Positions 1-8,727 of a stretch of 64,000 nucleotides of DNA are shown here, one piece after another. Below the pieces are notes generated by a model, which was not told the DNA's origin, made no database searches, and saw only the letters and a list, made by a program, of their open reading frames with translations. The position numbers and the translations under genes are program-made. The stretch is from NCBI GenBank assembly GCA_963700105.1, contig CAVOWL010000004.1, forward strand, positions 124,001 through 188,000. The letters are read 5' to 3'. Every line of letters begins with the position of its first letter. Position 1 is the stretch's first letter. The DNA is from CAVUWL01 sp963700105 (lineage in GTDB: Bacteria; Actinomycetota; Thermoleophilia; Solirubrobacterales; 70-9).

Positions 1-1
1 C

Positions 2-1066
2 GCTCACATCGCCCTCTTTCGCGACCTCTGTGTCGATCGCCGGGGCTGGCTTGGGGAGGAGCAGTTCGAGGACGCGATCGCGGCGACCAACCTGCTTCCG
101 GGACCCGGTTCAACCCAGCTGGCGATCTTTTGCGCCTGGCGCCTGCAGGGAATTCAGGGTGCGCTGATCGGTGGGGCCGCCTTCATCATCCCCGGCCTGC
201 TCCTGATCTTGCCCCTGGCGGCCCTATTTCTGGACGGGACGCCGCCGCTTTGGGTCCGCGGGGCGGGCGCCGGTGCCGGCGCAGCGGTAGCCGCGGTCGC
301 CGTCAGGGCCGGCCTCGGCCTCGCCCCGTCCAGCTGGGAGCGAGCCCGCCAGAGCCATCCCCTGCGCTGGCTGACCTACGCCTTGCTCGGCCTCCTCGCG
401 GCGGCGTTGCTCGGGCCCTGGCTGGTCCTCGTATTGCTCGGCTGCGGAGCATTTGAGCTGATCAGGCGCACCTCCCCCGGGGTTATGTCAACTTCGGCCC
501 CTTGGCTTATCGCGGCGATTCCCGCGGCCGGTGGACTGGGGGCGCTGGCCTGGGTCGCCTTTAAGGTCGGCGCGCTCGCCTACGGAGGGGGCTTCGTGAT
601 CATCCCGCTGATGCAATCAGACGCGGTCAGCCATTACCACTGGATGAGCTCGGCCGAGTTCCTAAATGCGGTCGCGCTCGGCCAGTTGACCCCGGGGCCG
701 GTCGTCCATACAGTCGCCGTCGTCGGCTACGCCGCGGATGGCATATGGGGCGCGCTCTTGGCCTCGCTGATCGCCTTCGCGCCGTCGTTTTCCTTCATCC
801 TGCTCGGTGCAGATCGCTTCGATCGGCTACGCGCCGATCTCAGGGCTCGGGCATTCCTGGATGGGGCCGGTCCGGCGGCGATCGGGGCGATTCTTGGCTC
901 GGCTATTCCGCTGGCGCTGGCGCTTTCGGAGGCCTGGCAGGTGCTGATTTTGATCGCCGCCTCGGCAGCCTTATTGATCATGGGTCGCAGCGTGGTCATC
1001 ACCTTGCTCGGCGCGGGAGCGGTTGGCGTCCTGTTCGCCGTCCTGGGGGCTCCGCTGGGGGCCTGA
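2..1066 (+). CDS. chrA: Chromate transporter ChrA, two-domain form (5' end outside the window)
   Basis: Membrane transporter of the CHR family, known for proton-coupled chromate efflux. The reading frame is open from base 2, so the N-terminus lies before the window. Both halves of the long form are visible: the first carries NLLPGPGSTQ and the second GQLTPGPVVHTV, the duplicated PGP signature of this family. Several hydrophobic segments rich in Ala, Leu and Gly follow each motif. The ATG at 209 lies inside the first half and is not the true start. Chromate specificity is inferred from the family only. Downstream is a decayed gene on the other strand, so no operon partner is visible. Confidence 0.88.
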   Translation, partial: AHIALFRDLCVDRRGWLGEEQFEDAIAATNLLPGPGSTQLAIFCAWRLQGIQGALIGGAAFIIPGLLLILPLAALFLDGTPPLWVRGAGAGAGAAVAAVAVRAGLGLAPSSWERARQSHPLRWLTYALLGLLAAALLGPWLVLVLLGCGAFELIRRTSPGVMSTSAPWLIAAIPAAGGLGALAWVAFKVGALAYGGGFVIIPLMQSDAVSHYHWMSSAEFLNAVALGQLTPGPVVHTVAVVGYAADGIWGALLASLIAFAPSFSFILLGADRFDRLRADLRARAFLDGAGPAAIGAILGSAIPLALALSEAWQVLILIAASAALLIMGRSVVITLLGAGAVGVLFAVLGAPLGA

Positions 1067-1123
1067 GCCGGGCCAGGGGAGGCTTCGGGGCGGCGGATTT
1101 TGCCCAGGTTGACATAACCACCA

Positions 1124-1455
1124 TTATCGTGCGTTGGAGGTGAATCTCCCAAAGGCGATCGCGATCAAGGCAAGGAGAGGGCATTGCGGGCCCCGGTCGG
1201 CAGAGCCCCGATGAGGGCGAGGCCCCGGGTGCTGGGGTGCGATCCGGACTCGCAGCGCCGCTGCTCAGCTACGGAAGCGCAGCGGCGGCTCCAAAATCAA
1301 CGACTCGCCGTTGATCCCGCTGGGCACCGGTTGATCCACATCAATCTCAAGCGCCGCCACCTGCAGCTCGCGCCAGTAGCCCACCGAGGCGCGATCGACT
1401 CCCGCGGGTGGGCGAAAATCGACCACGCCCAGCACCCCTTGATCAAGGGATGGGC
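1124..1455 (-). pseudogene. Remnant of a diacylglycerol-kinase-family C-terminal domain, with an in-frame stop
   Basis: Read on the minus strand, one frame gives GVLGVVDFRPPAGVD, then a Glu/Asp stretch ending INGESLILEPPLRFRS, then TGA (1265-1267). The same frame continues with ALRVRIAPQHPG and runs to a TAA at 1124. GE-x-L-PPLRF followed by ALRVRI is the typical C-terminal pattern of YtlR/DgkB-type lipid kinases in actinobacteria. The catalytic N-terminal part is missing: an in-frame TGA at 1472-1474 closes the frame upstream, just before the divergent PAP2 gene. A GTG at 1435 could still start a 56-residue peptide. I read this as a truncated, stop-interrupted gene; the family match is by eye. 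Confidence 0.55.
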
Positions 1456-1486
1456 GCGGCGAGGCGGCGCTTCATATGATCGCCCG

Positions 1487-2044
1487 ATGCCGGATTGGCT
1501 CGAGCAGGCAGGGCGTATCGATGCCGCCGTATATGAGGCGATCGCCCAGACCCCGACGCCGGCGCTTGATTCGAGCATGCGCCGGCTCAGCGAGGCCGCC
1601 GATTATTCCAAGCCCTGGGCGCTGATCGCGGCCGCTCTGGCGCTGTTTGGCGGCGCGGGCGGGCGGCGCGCTGCGCTGCGCGGCCTGGCGGCTTTGGGAG
1701 CCGCTGCGACGATCGCAAACGCGGTCGCAAAGCCGCTTTCGCTGCGGGCAAGGCCAAGGCGACAGAGCCCCGGCGGCTCCCCCAAGCGCCACGTCGCGAT
1801 GCCCACTTCTACCTCCTTTCCCTCCGGGCACACCGCCTCGGCGTTCGCCTTTGCCAGCGGGGTGGGGCAGGTCTCCCCCAGCCTCGGCGTGCCGCTGTGG
1901 GTGGCGGCTGCGGCGGTTGGCTATTCCCGAGTCCACACCGGCGTTCACTATCCCGGTGACGTGCTTGCCGGCGCCTTCCTCGGGGTCTCGCTCGCCGAGC
2001 TGACCGACCGCCTGCTCTCCTCCCATGCTGGCGGATCTCGGTGA
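1487..2044 (+). CDS. PAP2-superfamily membrane phosphatase
   Basis: Lipid-phosphate phosphatase-like protein of 185 residues. The three-part active-site signature is complete: K82 with RP at 89-90 (KX6RP), PSGH at 112-115, and SR at 147-148 with H154 and D158 (SRX5HX3D). Hydrophobic segments at about 44-57, 65-80, 118-130 and 136-146 fit a small integral membrane enzyme. The open frame extends back to 1184, but that part is low-complexity Arg-rich sequence overlapping the kinase remnant, so the ATG at 1487 was chosen. Substrate is unknown; phosphatidate or undecaprenyl pyrophosphate are family possibilities. PAP2 and lipid-kinase genes are often neighbours or fused in actinobacteria, and here the kinase partner is broken. 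Confidence 0.85.
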   Translation: MPDWLEQAGRIDAAVYEAIAQTPTPALDSSMRRLSEAADYSKPWALIAAALALFGGAGGRRAALRGLAALGAAATIANAVAKPLSLRARPRRQSPGGSPKRHVAMPTSTSFPSGHTASAFAFASGVGQVSPSLGVPLWVAAAAVGYSRVHTGVHYPGDVLAGAFLGVSLAELTDRLLSSHAGGSR

Positions 2045-2069
2045 TCGCTGACTCAGCGCCACCGCGCTC

Positions 2070-2720
2070 CTAGTCCGCGCGCACAGCGCTGCCAGACCTC
2101 AGCGGTCGGACAATGCCGAGTGCCTTGGGCAGGCGATCTGCCTTGACCTGCTCGAGCTGAAACGGCGAAGCCTCGATGGCGGCGACCGTATCGCGATTGC
2201 AGTGACAGCCGTCACCCAGGAAGCACCAGGGCCGCTCGAGGCGATCCTGCCAACTCGCCAGGTTGGCGTCCTCGGAGCGGACGTGCTCGAGGAAGAGCAT
2301 CCGCCCGCCCGGTCGCAGGACCCTGCAGGCCTCCAGCAGTGCCGCGGGGGGATCCGGAACCGTGCAGAGCACCAGGGTGAAGACCACCGTGTCAAAGCTC
2401 GAATCCTCAAAGGGCAGATCTCCTGCCGGCGCCTTGACCAACCGAGCCGGGCGCCCCGCCCCGCCCCTGAGCTTCGATCCCAGCTTGCCGAGCATGTGCG
2501 GGTCGGGCTCAACCAGGACCAATTCCCTGACCGCGGTGGGATAGAGGTCTAGGTTGGCGCCGGTCCCAGCGCCTATCTCAAGCGTTCGTCCCTGGGCCTC
2601 GCTTAGAAGCTGGCGTCGCATTTGGCGCAGACCGCCGTCTTCACTCGCCTTAAGGGCACGGTCATAGATCGCCGTGAAAGCCCTGCCCCAGGTCGCCTCG
2701 TAGAGCCTTCCCATTGACAT
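2070..2720 (-). CDS. Class I SAM-dependent methyltransferase, METTL7/TMT1-like
   Basis: A 216-residue Rossmann methyltransferase. Motif I is LEIGAGTGANL (residues 47-57), the acidic loop VEPDPHM follows, and CRVLRPGGRMLFLEHV is the strand-5 region. The C-terminal part has the DGCHCNRDT and VRPLRSG pattern seen in METTL7-type (thiol or lipid) methyltransferases, rather than the plain UbiE pattern. The substrate cannot be read from the sequence. The start overlaps the divergent histidine-kinase start at 2714, so the two genes must share a very short control region or use promoters within each other. Confidence 0.8.
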   Translation of the reverse strand: MSMGRLYEATWGRAFTAIYDRALKASEDGGLRQMRRQLLSEAQGRTLEIGAGTGANLDLYPTAVRELVLVEPDPHMLGKLGSKLRGGAGRPARLVKAPAGDLPFEDSSFDTVVFTLVLCTVPDPPAALLEACRVLRPGGRMLFLEHVRSEDANLASWQDRLERPWCFLGDGCHCNRDTVAAIEASPFQLEQVKADRLPKALGIVRPLRSGSAVRAD

Positions 2721-3958
2721 CAGAACGTAGCGCCTCGGAGTTGAACGGGGAGCCCGCCGAGTACGCTCAAAACGTGCCTGAGGTCCATGCTTTCCCCGAA
2801 GAATCCCCCCGTCGCGGCTCGCTGGGGCAGGGTCTCCTTGCCTCGCTTGGCGCAGTCGCCCTTTGCACGGCGCTGATCTATCCGCTGCGCGCGATCACCC
2901 CGGCTGTATCTGACGGAGTCGTCTACCTGCTCGGAGTGCTGATTGTCTCCACCTACTACGGCCTTTGGTCGGGGCTTTTCACCTCGGTGATTAGCGCCCT
3001 CGCCTTTAACTTCTTCCACATCCCCCCCACCGGCACGTTGGACGTGGCCAAGAGTGAGAACTGGGTGGCGCTCGCCGTCTTTTTGATCGTCGCGGTGCTC
3101 GCCAGCTCTCTGGCCGAGCAATCTCGGGGCCGGGCCCGCGAGGCGGAGCGGCGCGGGCGCGACGCAGAGCTGGCCGAGCAGGCGGCGCTGGCGCTAATGT
3201 CGGACCGCGAGCGGCTGCAGGCGGTGACGATCGAGACCGAGGCGCTGCGGCGAAGCGACGAGGTGAAGACGGCGCTGCTTCGCGCCGTCTCCCACGATCT
3301 GCGCTCGCCCCTGACCGCGATCATCGCCGCCGGCGAGGCCCTTCGCTCAGCCGGACTCGAGGAGGGCGAGCGGCTCGAGCTCGCCACGGCGGTGACCGAG
3401 CAGGCGACCCGGCTAGCTGGCCTCGTCGACAAGCTGCTTGACCTCTCGAGGTTGGAAGCGGGACAGGCGCAGCCGCGGGCTGATTGGTGCTCGCTCGAGG
3501 AGGTGATTGCCGCGGCGGTTGAGGATTTGGGCGAGCGGGGTGAGCTGGTTCGCGTCTCACTCGATCAGGACCTCCCCTTCATCCGAGCCGACTCGACCCA
3601 GCTCGAGCGGGCGCTCGCCAATCTGCTCGAGAACGCGATCCGCTTCTCCGGTGGTGAGCAGTCATTGGTGCGCGGCCGAGCGCTCGAGGACCGAGTCGTG
3701 ATCCGCGTCGTGGACCGGGGGCCGGGGATCCCGACCGCTGATCTCGAGCACGTCTTTGAACCCTTCTATCGGCGCTCCGATGAGCACTCCCATCAGGGTT
3801 CGGGCCTGGGCCTGGCGATCGTTCGCGGCCTGGTCGAGGTGAATGGTGGTCGGGTTTGGGCGGAGTCGGTTCCCGATCAAGGCGCGACCTTCGTGATCGA
3901 GTTGCCGCTGGAGCGTGGCGCGGCGCTTGCGGAGCCGATTGCTGGTGAAGTCGGGTGA
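2714..3958 (+). CDS. Sensor histidine kinase, KdpD-like without the KdpD/USP N-terminal domains
   Basis: A 414-residue membrane kinase. Residues about 40-135 hold four hydrophobic segments, including YYGLWSGLFTSVISALAFNFF, typical of the DUF4118 sensor of KdpD. After a coiled linker comes HisKA with the phospho-acceptor H194 in SHDLRSPLTA. The ATPase domain has the N box NLLENAIRFS, DRGPGIP, EPFYRR and GSGLGLAIV. The N-terminal KdpD and USP domains of full-length KdpD are absent. The chosen start is TTG; a GTG at 2774 is an alternative. The next gene overlaps its stop by 4 bases and encodes the cognate regulator, so both are translationally coupled. Confidence 0.86.
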   Translation: MTSERSASELNGEPAEYAQNVPEVHAFPEESPRRGSLGQGLLASLGAVALCTALIYPLRAITPAVSDGVVYLLGVLIVSTYYGLWSGLFTSVISALAFNFFHIPPTGTLDVAKSENWVALAVFLIVAVLASSLAEQSRGRAREAERRGRDAELAEQAALALMSDRERLQAVTIETEALRRSDEVKTALLRAVSHDLRSPLTAIIAAGEALRSAGLEEGERLELATAVTEQATRLAGLVDKLLDLSRLEAGQAQPRADWCSLEEVIAAAVEDLGERGELVRVSLDQDLPFIRADSTQLERALANLLENAIRFSGGEQSLVRGRALEDRVVIRVVDRGPGIPTADLEHVFEPFYRRSDEHSHQGSGLGLAIVRGLVEVNGGRVWAESVPDQGATFVIELPLERGAALAEPIAGEVG

Positions 3959-4635
3959 GCATGTCCGGCGCGGTTCTCGTTTGCGACGATGAGCCGCAGA
4001 TCCTGAGAGCGCTGAAGGTGATTCTGCGTGAGGCAGGCTTTGAGGTGGTCGGGACCGAAACGGCCCAGGAGGCACTCGATGCCGCGGCCGTGCGCCGGCC
4101 CGATGCGGCGATCATCGACCTAATACTCCCCGACGGTGACGGGGTCGAGGTCTGCAGGCAACTTCGCTCCTGGAGTGAGATTCCGATTCTCGTCCTCTCG
4201 GCGATCGGCGAGGAGGAGCAGAAGGTGCGAGCACTTGAGGCGGGAGCCGATGACTACGTGACCAAGCCGTTCGGGTCCCGCGAGCTGGTGGCGCGGCTGC
4301 GCGCCGCGCTGCGGCGCGTCCCCGGCGATCAGGAGGAGCCGACGGTGGAGGTCGGTGGGCTGCGCGTTGACCTCGCGGCCCGTTCGGTTTCCCGCGACGG
4401 TGAGGCGATCCATCTGACCCCAACCGAGTTCGGCCTATTGCAAACCCTGATCAGAAATCGTGGTCGGCTGATGACCCACAGGGCGCTGCTCGGCGAGGTC
4501 TGGGGGCCCGCCTACAGTGAGGACACCGCTACGCTGCGCACCCACGTCGCCAACCTGCGCCGCAAGGTTGAACCGAAGAGCGGGGAGCGGCTAATACGCA
4601 CCGACCCTGGCGTCGGCTATAGATTCGCCGCCTGA
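3955..4635 (+). CDS. KdpE-like (OmpR-family) response regulator
   Basis: A 226-residue two-domain regulator. Receiver: acidic pair D11-D12, phospho-acceptor D55 in IIDLILPDGDG, and K104 in YVTKPF. The C-terminal winged helix (about 125-225) has TPTEFGLL, LLGEVWGP and THVANLRRKVE, the OmpR/PhoB DNA-binding pattern. It starts with GTG inside the stop region of the kinase gene (GTGA overlap); an ATG two codons in is possible. It should be phosphorylated by the preceding kinase. Its target is not shown, but the following permease gene begins only 4 bases after its stop and is the obvious candidate. Confidence 0.9.
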   Translation: MSMSGAVLVCDDEPQILRALKVILREAGFEVVGTETAQEALDAAAVRRPDAAIIDLILPDGDGVEVCRQLRSWSEIPILVLSAIGEEEQKVRALEAGADDYVTKPFGSRELVARLRAALRRVPGDQEEPTVEVGGLRVDLAARSVSRDGEAIHLTPTEFGLLQTLIRNRGRLMTHRALLGEVWGPAYSEDTATLRTHVANLRRKVEPKSGERLIRTDPGVGYRFAA

Positions 4636-4639
4636 GTCG

Positions 4640-6553
4640 ATGGCGCAGCTAAAGACACGCGGGCTGCGAAAAACCGTCGGGGTGCCGGGCCTGTTCGCGA
4701 CGGCATACGGCAACGTCGGCTCCTCGATCTATTACGCCCTCGGCCTGGTGGCCGCTCACGCCCTCGGCCTCACACCCGTGGTCTTCATGTTCGCGGGCGG
4801 GCTCTTCGCGCTCACGGCGAAGACCTACGCCGAGGGGGCAGCGATGTTTCCCGAGGCGGGCGGCTCCTCATCCTTTGCCCGCCACGCCTTCAACGAGGTC
4901 GTCTCTTTCATTGCCGGCTGGGGACTCTCGCTCGATTACATCCTGACAATTGCGATCAGCGCCTTCTTTGTCCCCCATTACCTCGCCGCTTTCATCCCCG
5001 CCCTAAGTCACGCTCCCGGAGACGTGATCGGTGGGGTTGCCGTGATCGTTTTCCTGGCGCTGGTGAACATTCGCGGTCTGGGCGAGTCGGCGAAGCTGAA
5101 TATCGCCCTGGCCGTCCTCGATCTTTTCACCCAGATCTTCTTAATCGGTCTCGGGACGGTCTTGGTCTTGCACCCCAGCGTGCTGATCAATCAGGTCCAC
5201 CTCGGCGTCGCGCCGAGCCTCTCCCAGCTGATCTTTGCCGTTTCAATCTCGATGCTGGCCTATACCGGGATCGAGACCGTGTCCAATATGGCCGAGGAGG
5301 CCCACGATCCCGGCGAGCAGGTTCCCAAAGCCGTCAACACAGTGCTGATCGCGGTGCTCGCAATCTATGCCGGGATTTCGATCGTCGCCCTCTCGGCGCT
5401 TCCGGTCACCGAGAACGCCGCGGGTCACTACTCGACCGCCCTTGGGACGACCTACAGCAATGATCCCGTGCTGGGCATAGTCTCCGCCTTGAATCTGCAC
5501 GGCGCCTTCGCGGTCGGAGCCCAGTACTACGTCGGGGCGCTGGCCGCGACGATCCTTTTGATCGCGACGAACGCCGGGATGATCGGGATCTCACGCCTTT
5601 CTTGGTCGCTCGCCGAGCACCGCCAGCTGCCGGGTATCTTCGCCCGCCTTCATCCGCGCTTTCACACCCCCTGGTTCACGATCGTCTTCTTCGCCGCGAT
5701 CGCGGTCATCTTGGTGCTGCCGGGTAACACCAACTTCCTCGGCAATCTGTACAGCTTCGGCGCGATGCTCTCCTTCACGATCGCCCACCTTTCGATCATC
5801 GCCCTGAGGAGGAAGCAACCCGACCTCTACCGCCCCTATCGTGCGCCCTGGAACGTGCGCTGGCGGGGTGCCGATATCCCGCTCACCGCGGTCTTGGGGG
5901 CAGTGGGGACCGGGGCCGCGTTCATCTCGGTAATCGTCTTGCACACCGAGGCGCGGATAATCGGCACCGCCTGGATCGGGTTGGGTCTGATCGGCTACCT
6001 GCTCTACCGACGCCACCTTGGAATTGACCCCCGCGCGCTGCAGCGGGTGAGGCGGGCGGAGCGTCCCCTGGGATTCCTTGAGGTCTCCTACCGATCGGCC
6101 TTGGTGCCGATCTTTGGCACCGACATCGATGCCGACGCTATGCGCCACGCCGCTGCCGTGGTCGACCCGGATGCCTTCGTCGAGGCGGTCTACGTGCTCG
6201 AGGTTCCCACCGAGCACGAGCTGCCGGCCCGTTTTGAGGAGCAGGAGTACGAGGCGCGCTGTGCGCTCGATATCGCCCGCCTGCAGGCGCGGGCGCACGG
6301 CTTGAACGTCAGGGTGAAGCTGATTCGAACCCGCAATCCGGGTCGCGCGATCGTTGAGGAGGCAATGGAACGAGGCTCCGACCTGATCTACATCAGCACC
6401 GAACATGCCCCCAACAACGAGCGTCTGCTCGGTCCGACGACCCGCTACATCCTTGCCCACCGACCCTGTCGGGTGATCGTTGAAGGTGGCGACGGTGAGA
6501 CGCCCGCTGCGCGGCGCTCCTCGCGGGCCACGGTGGCGGCGCAGCCTGCCTGA
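4640..6553 (+). CDS. APC-family permease with C-terminal USP-like cytoplasmic domain
   Basis: A 637-residue transporter. Residues about 1-460 form the APC core with some 12 hydrophobic segments; YGNVGSSIYYALG is the unwound first helix of the family and PEAGGSSSFARHAF the following conserved region. After IDPRALQRVRRAERPLG comes a soluble domain of about 150 residues resembling a universal stress protein (start LVPIFGTDID, end YISTEHAPNNERLLGPTTRYILAHRPC, cut here for length; the GPTTRYILA part is the USP nucleotide-loop region). It is probably co-transcribed with the KdpDE-like pair. KimA-type K+ importers share this permease-plus-tail layout, so K+ or amino acids are both possible substrates; this is inference. 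Confidence 0.82.
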   Translation: MAQLKTRGLRKTVGVPGLFATAYGNVGSSIYYALGLVAAHALGLTPVVFMFAGGLFALTAKTYAEGAAMFPEAGGSSSFARHAFNEVVSFIAGWGLSLDYILTIAISAFFVPHYLAAFIPALSHAPGDVIGGVAVIVFLALVNIRGLGESAKLNIALAVLDLFTQIFLIGLGTVLVLHPSVLINQVHLGVAPSLSQLIFAVSISMLAYTGIETVSNMAEEAHDPGEQVPKAVNTVLIAVLAIYAGISIVALSALPVTENAAGHYSTALGTTYSNDPVLGIVSALNLHGAFAVGAQYYVGALAATILLIATNAGMIGISRLSWSLAEHRQLPGIFARLHPRFHTPWFTIVFFAAIAVILVLPGNTNFLGNLYSFGAMLSFTIAHLSIIALRRKQPDLYRPYRAPWNVRWRGADIPLTAVLGAVGTGAAFISVIVLHTEARIIGTAWIGLGLIGYLLYRRHLGIDPRALQRVRRAERPLGFLEVSYRSALVPIFGTDIDADAMRHAAAVVDPDAFVEAVYVLEVPTEHELPARFEEQEYEARCALDIARLQARAHGLNVRVKLIRTRNPGRAIVEEAMERGSDLIYISTEHAPNNERLLGPTTRYILAHRPCRVIVEGGDGETPAARRSSRATVAAQPA

Positions 6554-6569
6554 ATCGGGGTCGCCTCGC

Positions 6570-7454
6570 TCAGGCGGCGTCGCGCTGAGCCGCTGCCTGC
6601 AACTCGGGCTCGGCCGAGGGGGTACCCTGGGCGGCGCGCTCCTCATAGGCCCGGCGGGCGCCATGGTCGACATCGATCATCAGCTTGTCGACCTTCATCA
6701 GGCGTCCCAGACCCTCGCGTGCATCGCGGGGAAGGAGAGAGAGGATTTTGTAGATGACGCCGTTGATCGGAGGTATGAAAACGTCGAAACGGGGGACTTC
6801 AAGCGTCTCAACGATCACCGCAGCAACATCCTCAGCCTCAACCGGTTTGACCCAGCGCTGAGCGACGCCGTTGGTCAATTCGGTGTTGACCACGGTCGGC
6901 ATCACGCAGGCGACGTCGATGCCGCTGCCACGCAGCTCGCCGCGCACCGCCTCGCTCAATCCGATCACGGCGTGCTTGGTGGCCGAGTAGGTGGCGATCC
7001 CGGGGATCCCGGCCTTGCCAGCCTGTGAGGCGATATTGACAATGTGGCCTCGGTGGCGGGGCGCCATCCGCTCGATCGCGAGCTGGGTGCCGTTGATGAC
7101 CCCGAGCAGGTTGACGTCAATCTGGCGGCGAATCGAGTCCTCGCCTTCCTCGGCAAAGGTGCTCACCGGCATGATTCCGGCGTTGTTGACCAACACCTCG
7201 ATCGGACCGAGCTGTTGCTCGGCCTGATCGAGGAAGCCCCCAAAGGAGGCGCGGTTGGTGACGTCGAGCTCGAGGGCGAGCATGCGCTCACCGTGGGCGC
7301 TGGCGGTTTCCTGTGCCAGGGCAACGTCCAGATCTCCGATCGCGACCGTGCAGCCTTTGGCCAGCAGCGCGTTTGCGGTTGCCTTGCCGATCCCCCGCGC
7401 CCCGCCGGTGATCGCCACCACCTTTCCATCCAACTTGCGTCTTTGCGTTGCCAT
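6570..7454 (-). CDS. Short-chain dehydrogenase/reductase
   Basis: A 294-residue classical SDR. The NAD(P)-binding TGGARGIG motif lies at about residues 16-23, NNAG at about 90, the catalytic Ser in VNIASQAGKAG, and the YSATK catalytic Tyr/Lys pair near 160-164. A longer tail after residue 240 contains a helix rich in basic residues and ends in a charged stretch, a feature of fatty-acyl or sterol-type SDRs rather than FabG. It lies 27 bases after the thiolase-like gene on the same strand, so both are probably one operon acting on an acyl or steroid side-chain substrate. The exact substrate is unknown. Confidence 0.82.
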   Translation of the reverse strand: MATQRRKLDGKVVAITGGARGIGKATANALLAKGCTVAIGDLDVALAQETASAHGERMLALELDVTNRASFGGFLDQAEQQLGPIEVLVNNAGIMPVSTFAEEGEDSIRRQIDVNLLGVINGTQLAIERMAPRHRGHIVNIASQAGKAGIPGIATYSATKHAVIGLSEAVRGELRGSGIDVACVMPTVVNTELTNGVAQRWVKPVEAEDVAAVIVETLEVPRFDVFIPPINGVIYKILSLLPRDAREGLGRLMKVDKLMIDVDHGARRAYEERAAQGTPSAEPELQAAAQRDAA

Positions 7455-7481
7455 CGTGCCTCCTCCTGGTCGCGGCGGGCC

Positions 7482-8675
7482 TCAGCCAGCCGGCTTGTAG
7501 ACGGTGACCACGGCCGCGCCGCCGAGGCCGATGTTGTGCTGGAGTCCCACCTTGGCGCCCGCCACCTGGCGCTTGTCGGCCTGACCGCGCAGCTGCCAAG
7601 TCAGCTCTGAGCATTGCGCTAACCCCGTGGCTCCGAGTGGGTGCCCCTTGGAGATCAGCCCCCCAGATGGATTCACAACGACCGCCCCACCATAGGTCGT
7701 CGCCTCTTCATCAACCAGCTTGTGGGCCTCCCCCTCGGCCGCGAAACCAAGCGCTTCATAAGTGATCAGCTCGTTGGCGCTAAAGCAGTCGTGCAGCTCG
7801 CAGACGTCGACTTCCTCGGGCCCAATCTGGGCCTCCTCATAGGCCATCCGGGCCGCCTGTTTGGACATGTCGGAGCCGACGATTTTCATGCAGTCGGTGT
7901 CCGCGGCGAAGGTCGATGTGAGGTCGGTGACCATCGACTGGCCGACGATCTCAATCGCCTCCGCCCAGAGGTCGTGCTCGTCGAGGTAGCGCTCCGAAAC
8001 TACGATCGCGCAGGCTGATCCGTCGGAGGTCGGCGAGCACTGCAGCTTGGTCAGCGGATCATGAATCATCTTCGCCGCCTTGATGTCGTCGAGCGAATAC
8101 TCCTGCTGGAATTGAGCGTAGGGGTTATTCACCGAGTGCTTGTGGTTCTTCCAGCCGATCCAGGCAAAATGCTCGGCGGTTGAGCCGTAGCGGTCCATGT
8201 GGTCGCGACCGGCGTTGCCGAACATCTGTGGTGCAGGTGGGGACGCCTCAGGGTCGCGGATCTCAAACATTCGCGAGGCATGCTTGTCGAGGGCGTTGGT
8301 GCGGTCGGTGTACTTGACCCCAAGTGAGCCTGGCTCCATCTTCTCAAAGCCAATTGCCAATGCGCAATCGACCAAGTTTCCCCTGACCGCCTGGCGGGCC
8401 AAAAACAGCGCCGAGGATCCGGTGGAGCAGTTGTTGTTGACATTGACAACTGGAATCCCGGTCAGCCCGAGCTGGTAAAGCGCCCGCTGGCCGTAGGTCG
8501 AATCGCCGTAGCAGTAGCCGGCAAAGGCCTGCTCAACATCCTCATAGGGGATGCCAGCGTCGGCCAGGGCCCTCTCCCCCGCCTGCTTTGCCCAGTCGGG
8601 GTAATCCCCCTCCTTTGTGCCGGGCTTCTCAAACTTTGTCATCCCGACCCCGATCACAAACGTGCGGTTGCTCAA
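7482..8675 (-). CDS. Thiolase-like lipid-transfer protein (SCP-x type acetyl-CoA acetyltransferase)
   Basis: A 397-residue thiolase-superfamily protein. The nucleophile is C83 in NNNCSTGSSAL. The C-terminal part has HDCFSANELITYEALGF and NPSGGLISKGHPLGATG with the catalytic His. This arrangement matches SCP-x thiolases used in beta-oxidation of branched or steroid acyl-CoAs rather than FadA. The SDR gene follows 27 bases downstream. Cytoplasmic. No sterol-carrier domain is fused here. Confidence 0.83.
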   Translation of the reverse strand: MSNRTFVIGVGMTKFEKPGTKEGDYPDWAKQAGERALADAGIPYEDVEQAFAGYCYGDSTYGQRALYQLGLTGIPVVNVNNNCSTGSSALFLARQAVRGNLVDCALAIGFEKMEPGSLGVKYTDRTNALDKHASRMFEIRDPEASPPAPQMFGNAGRDHMDRYGSTAEHFAWIGWKNHKHSVNNPYAQFQQEYSLDDIKAAKMIHDPLTKLQCSPTSDGSACAIVVSERYLDEHDLWAEAIEIVGQSMVTDLTSTFAADTDCMKIVGSDMSKQAARMAYEEAQIGPEEVDVCELHDCFSANELITYEALGFAAEGEAHKLVDEEATTYGGAVVVNPSGGLISKGHPLGATGLAQCSELTWQLRGQADKRQVAGAKVGLQHNIGLGGAAVVTVYKPAG

Positions 8676-8727
8676 TCTCGCTCCTATGGTTTCCCGCCGC
8701 TGGCGGTTTGGCTGCCTAGCCAGGAAT

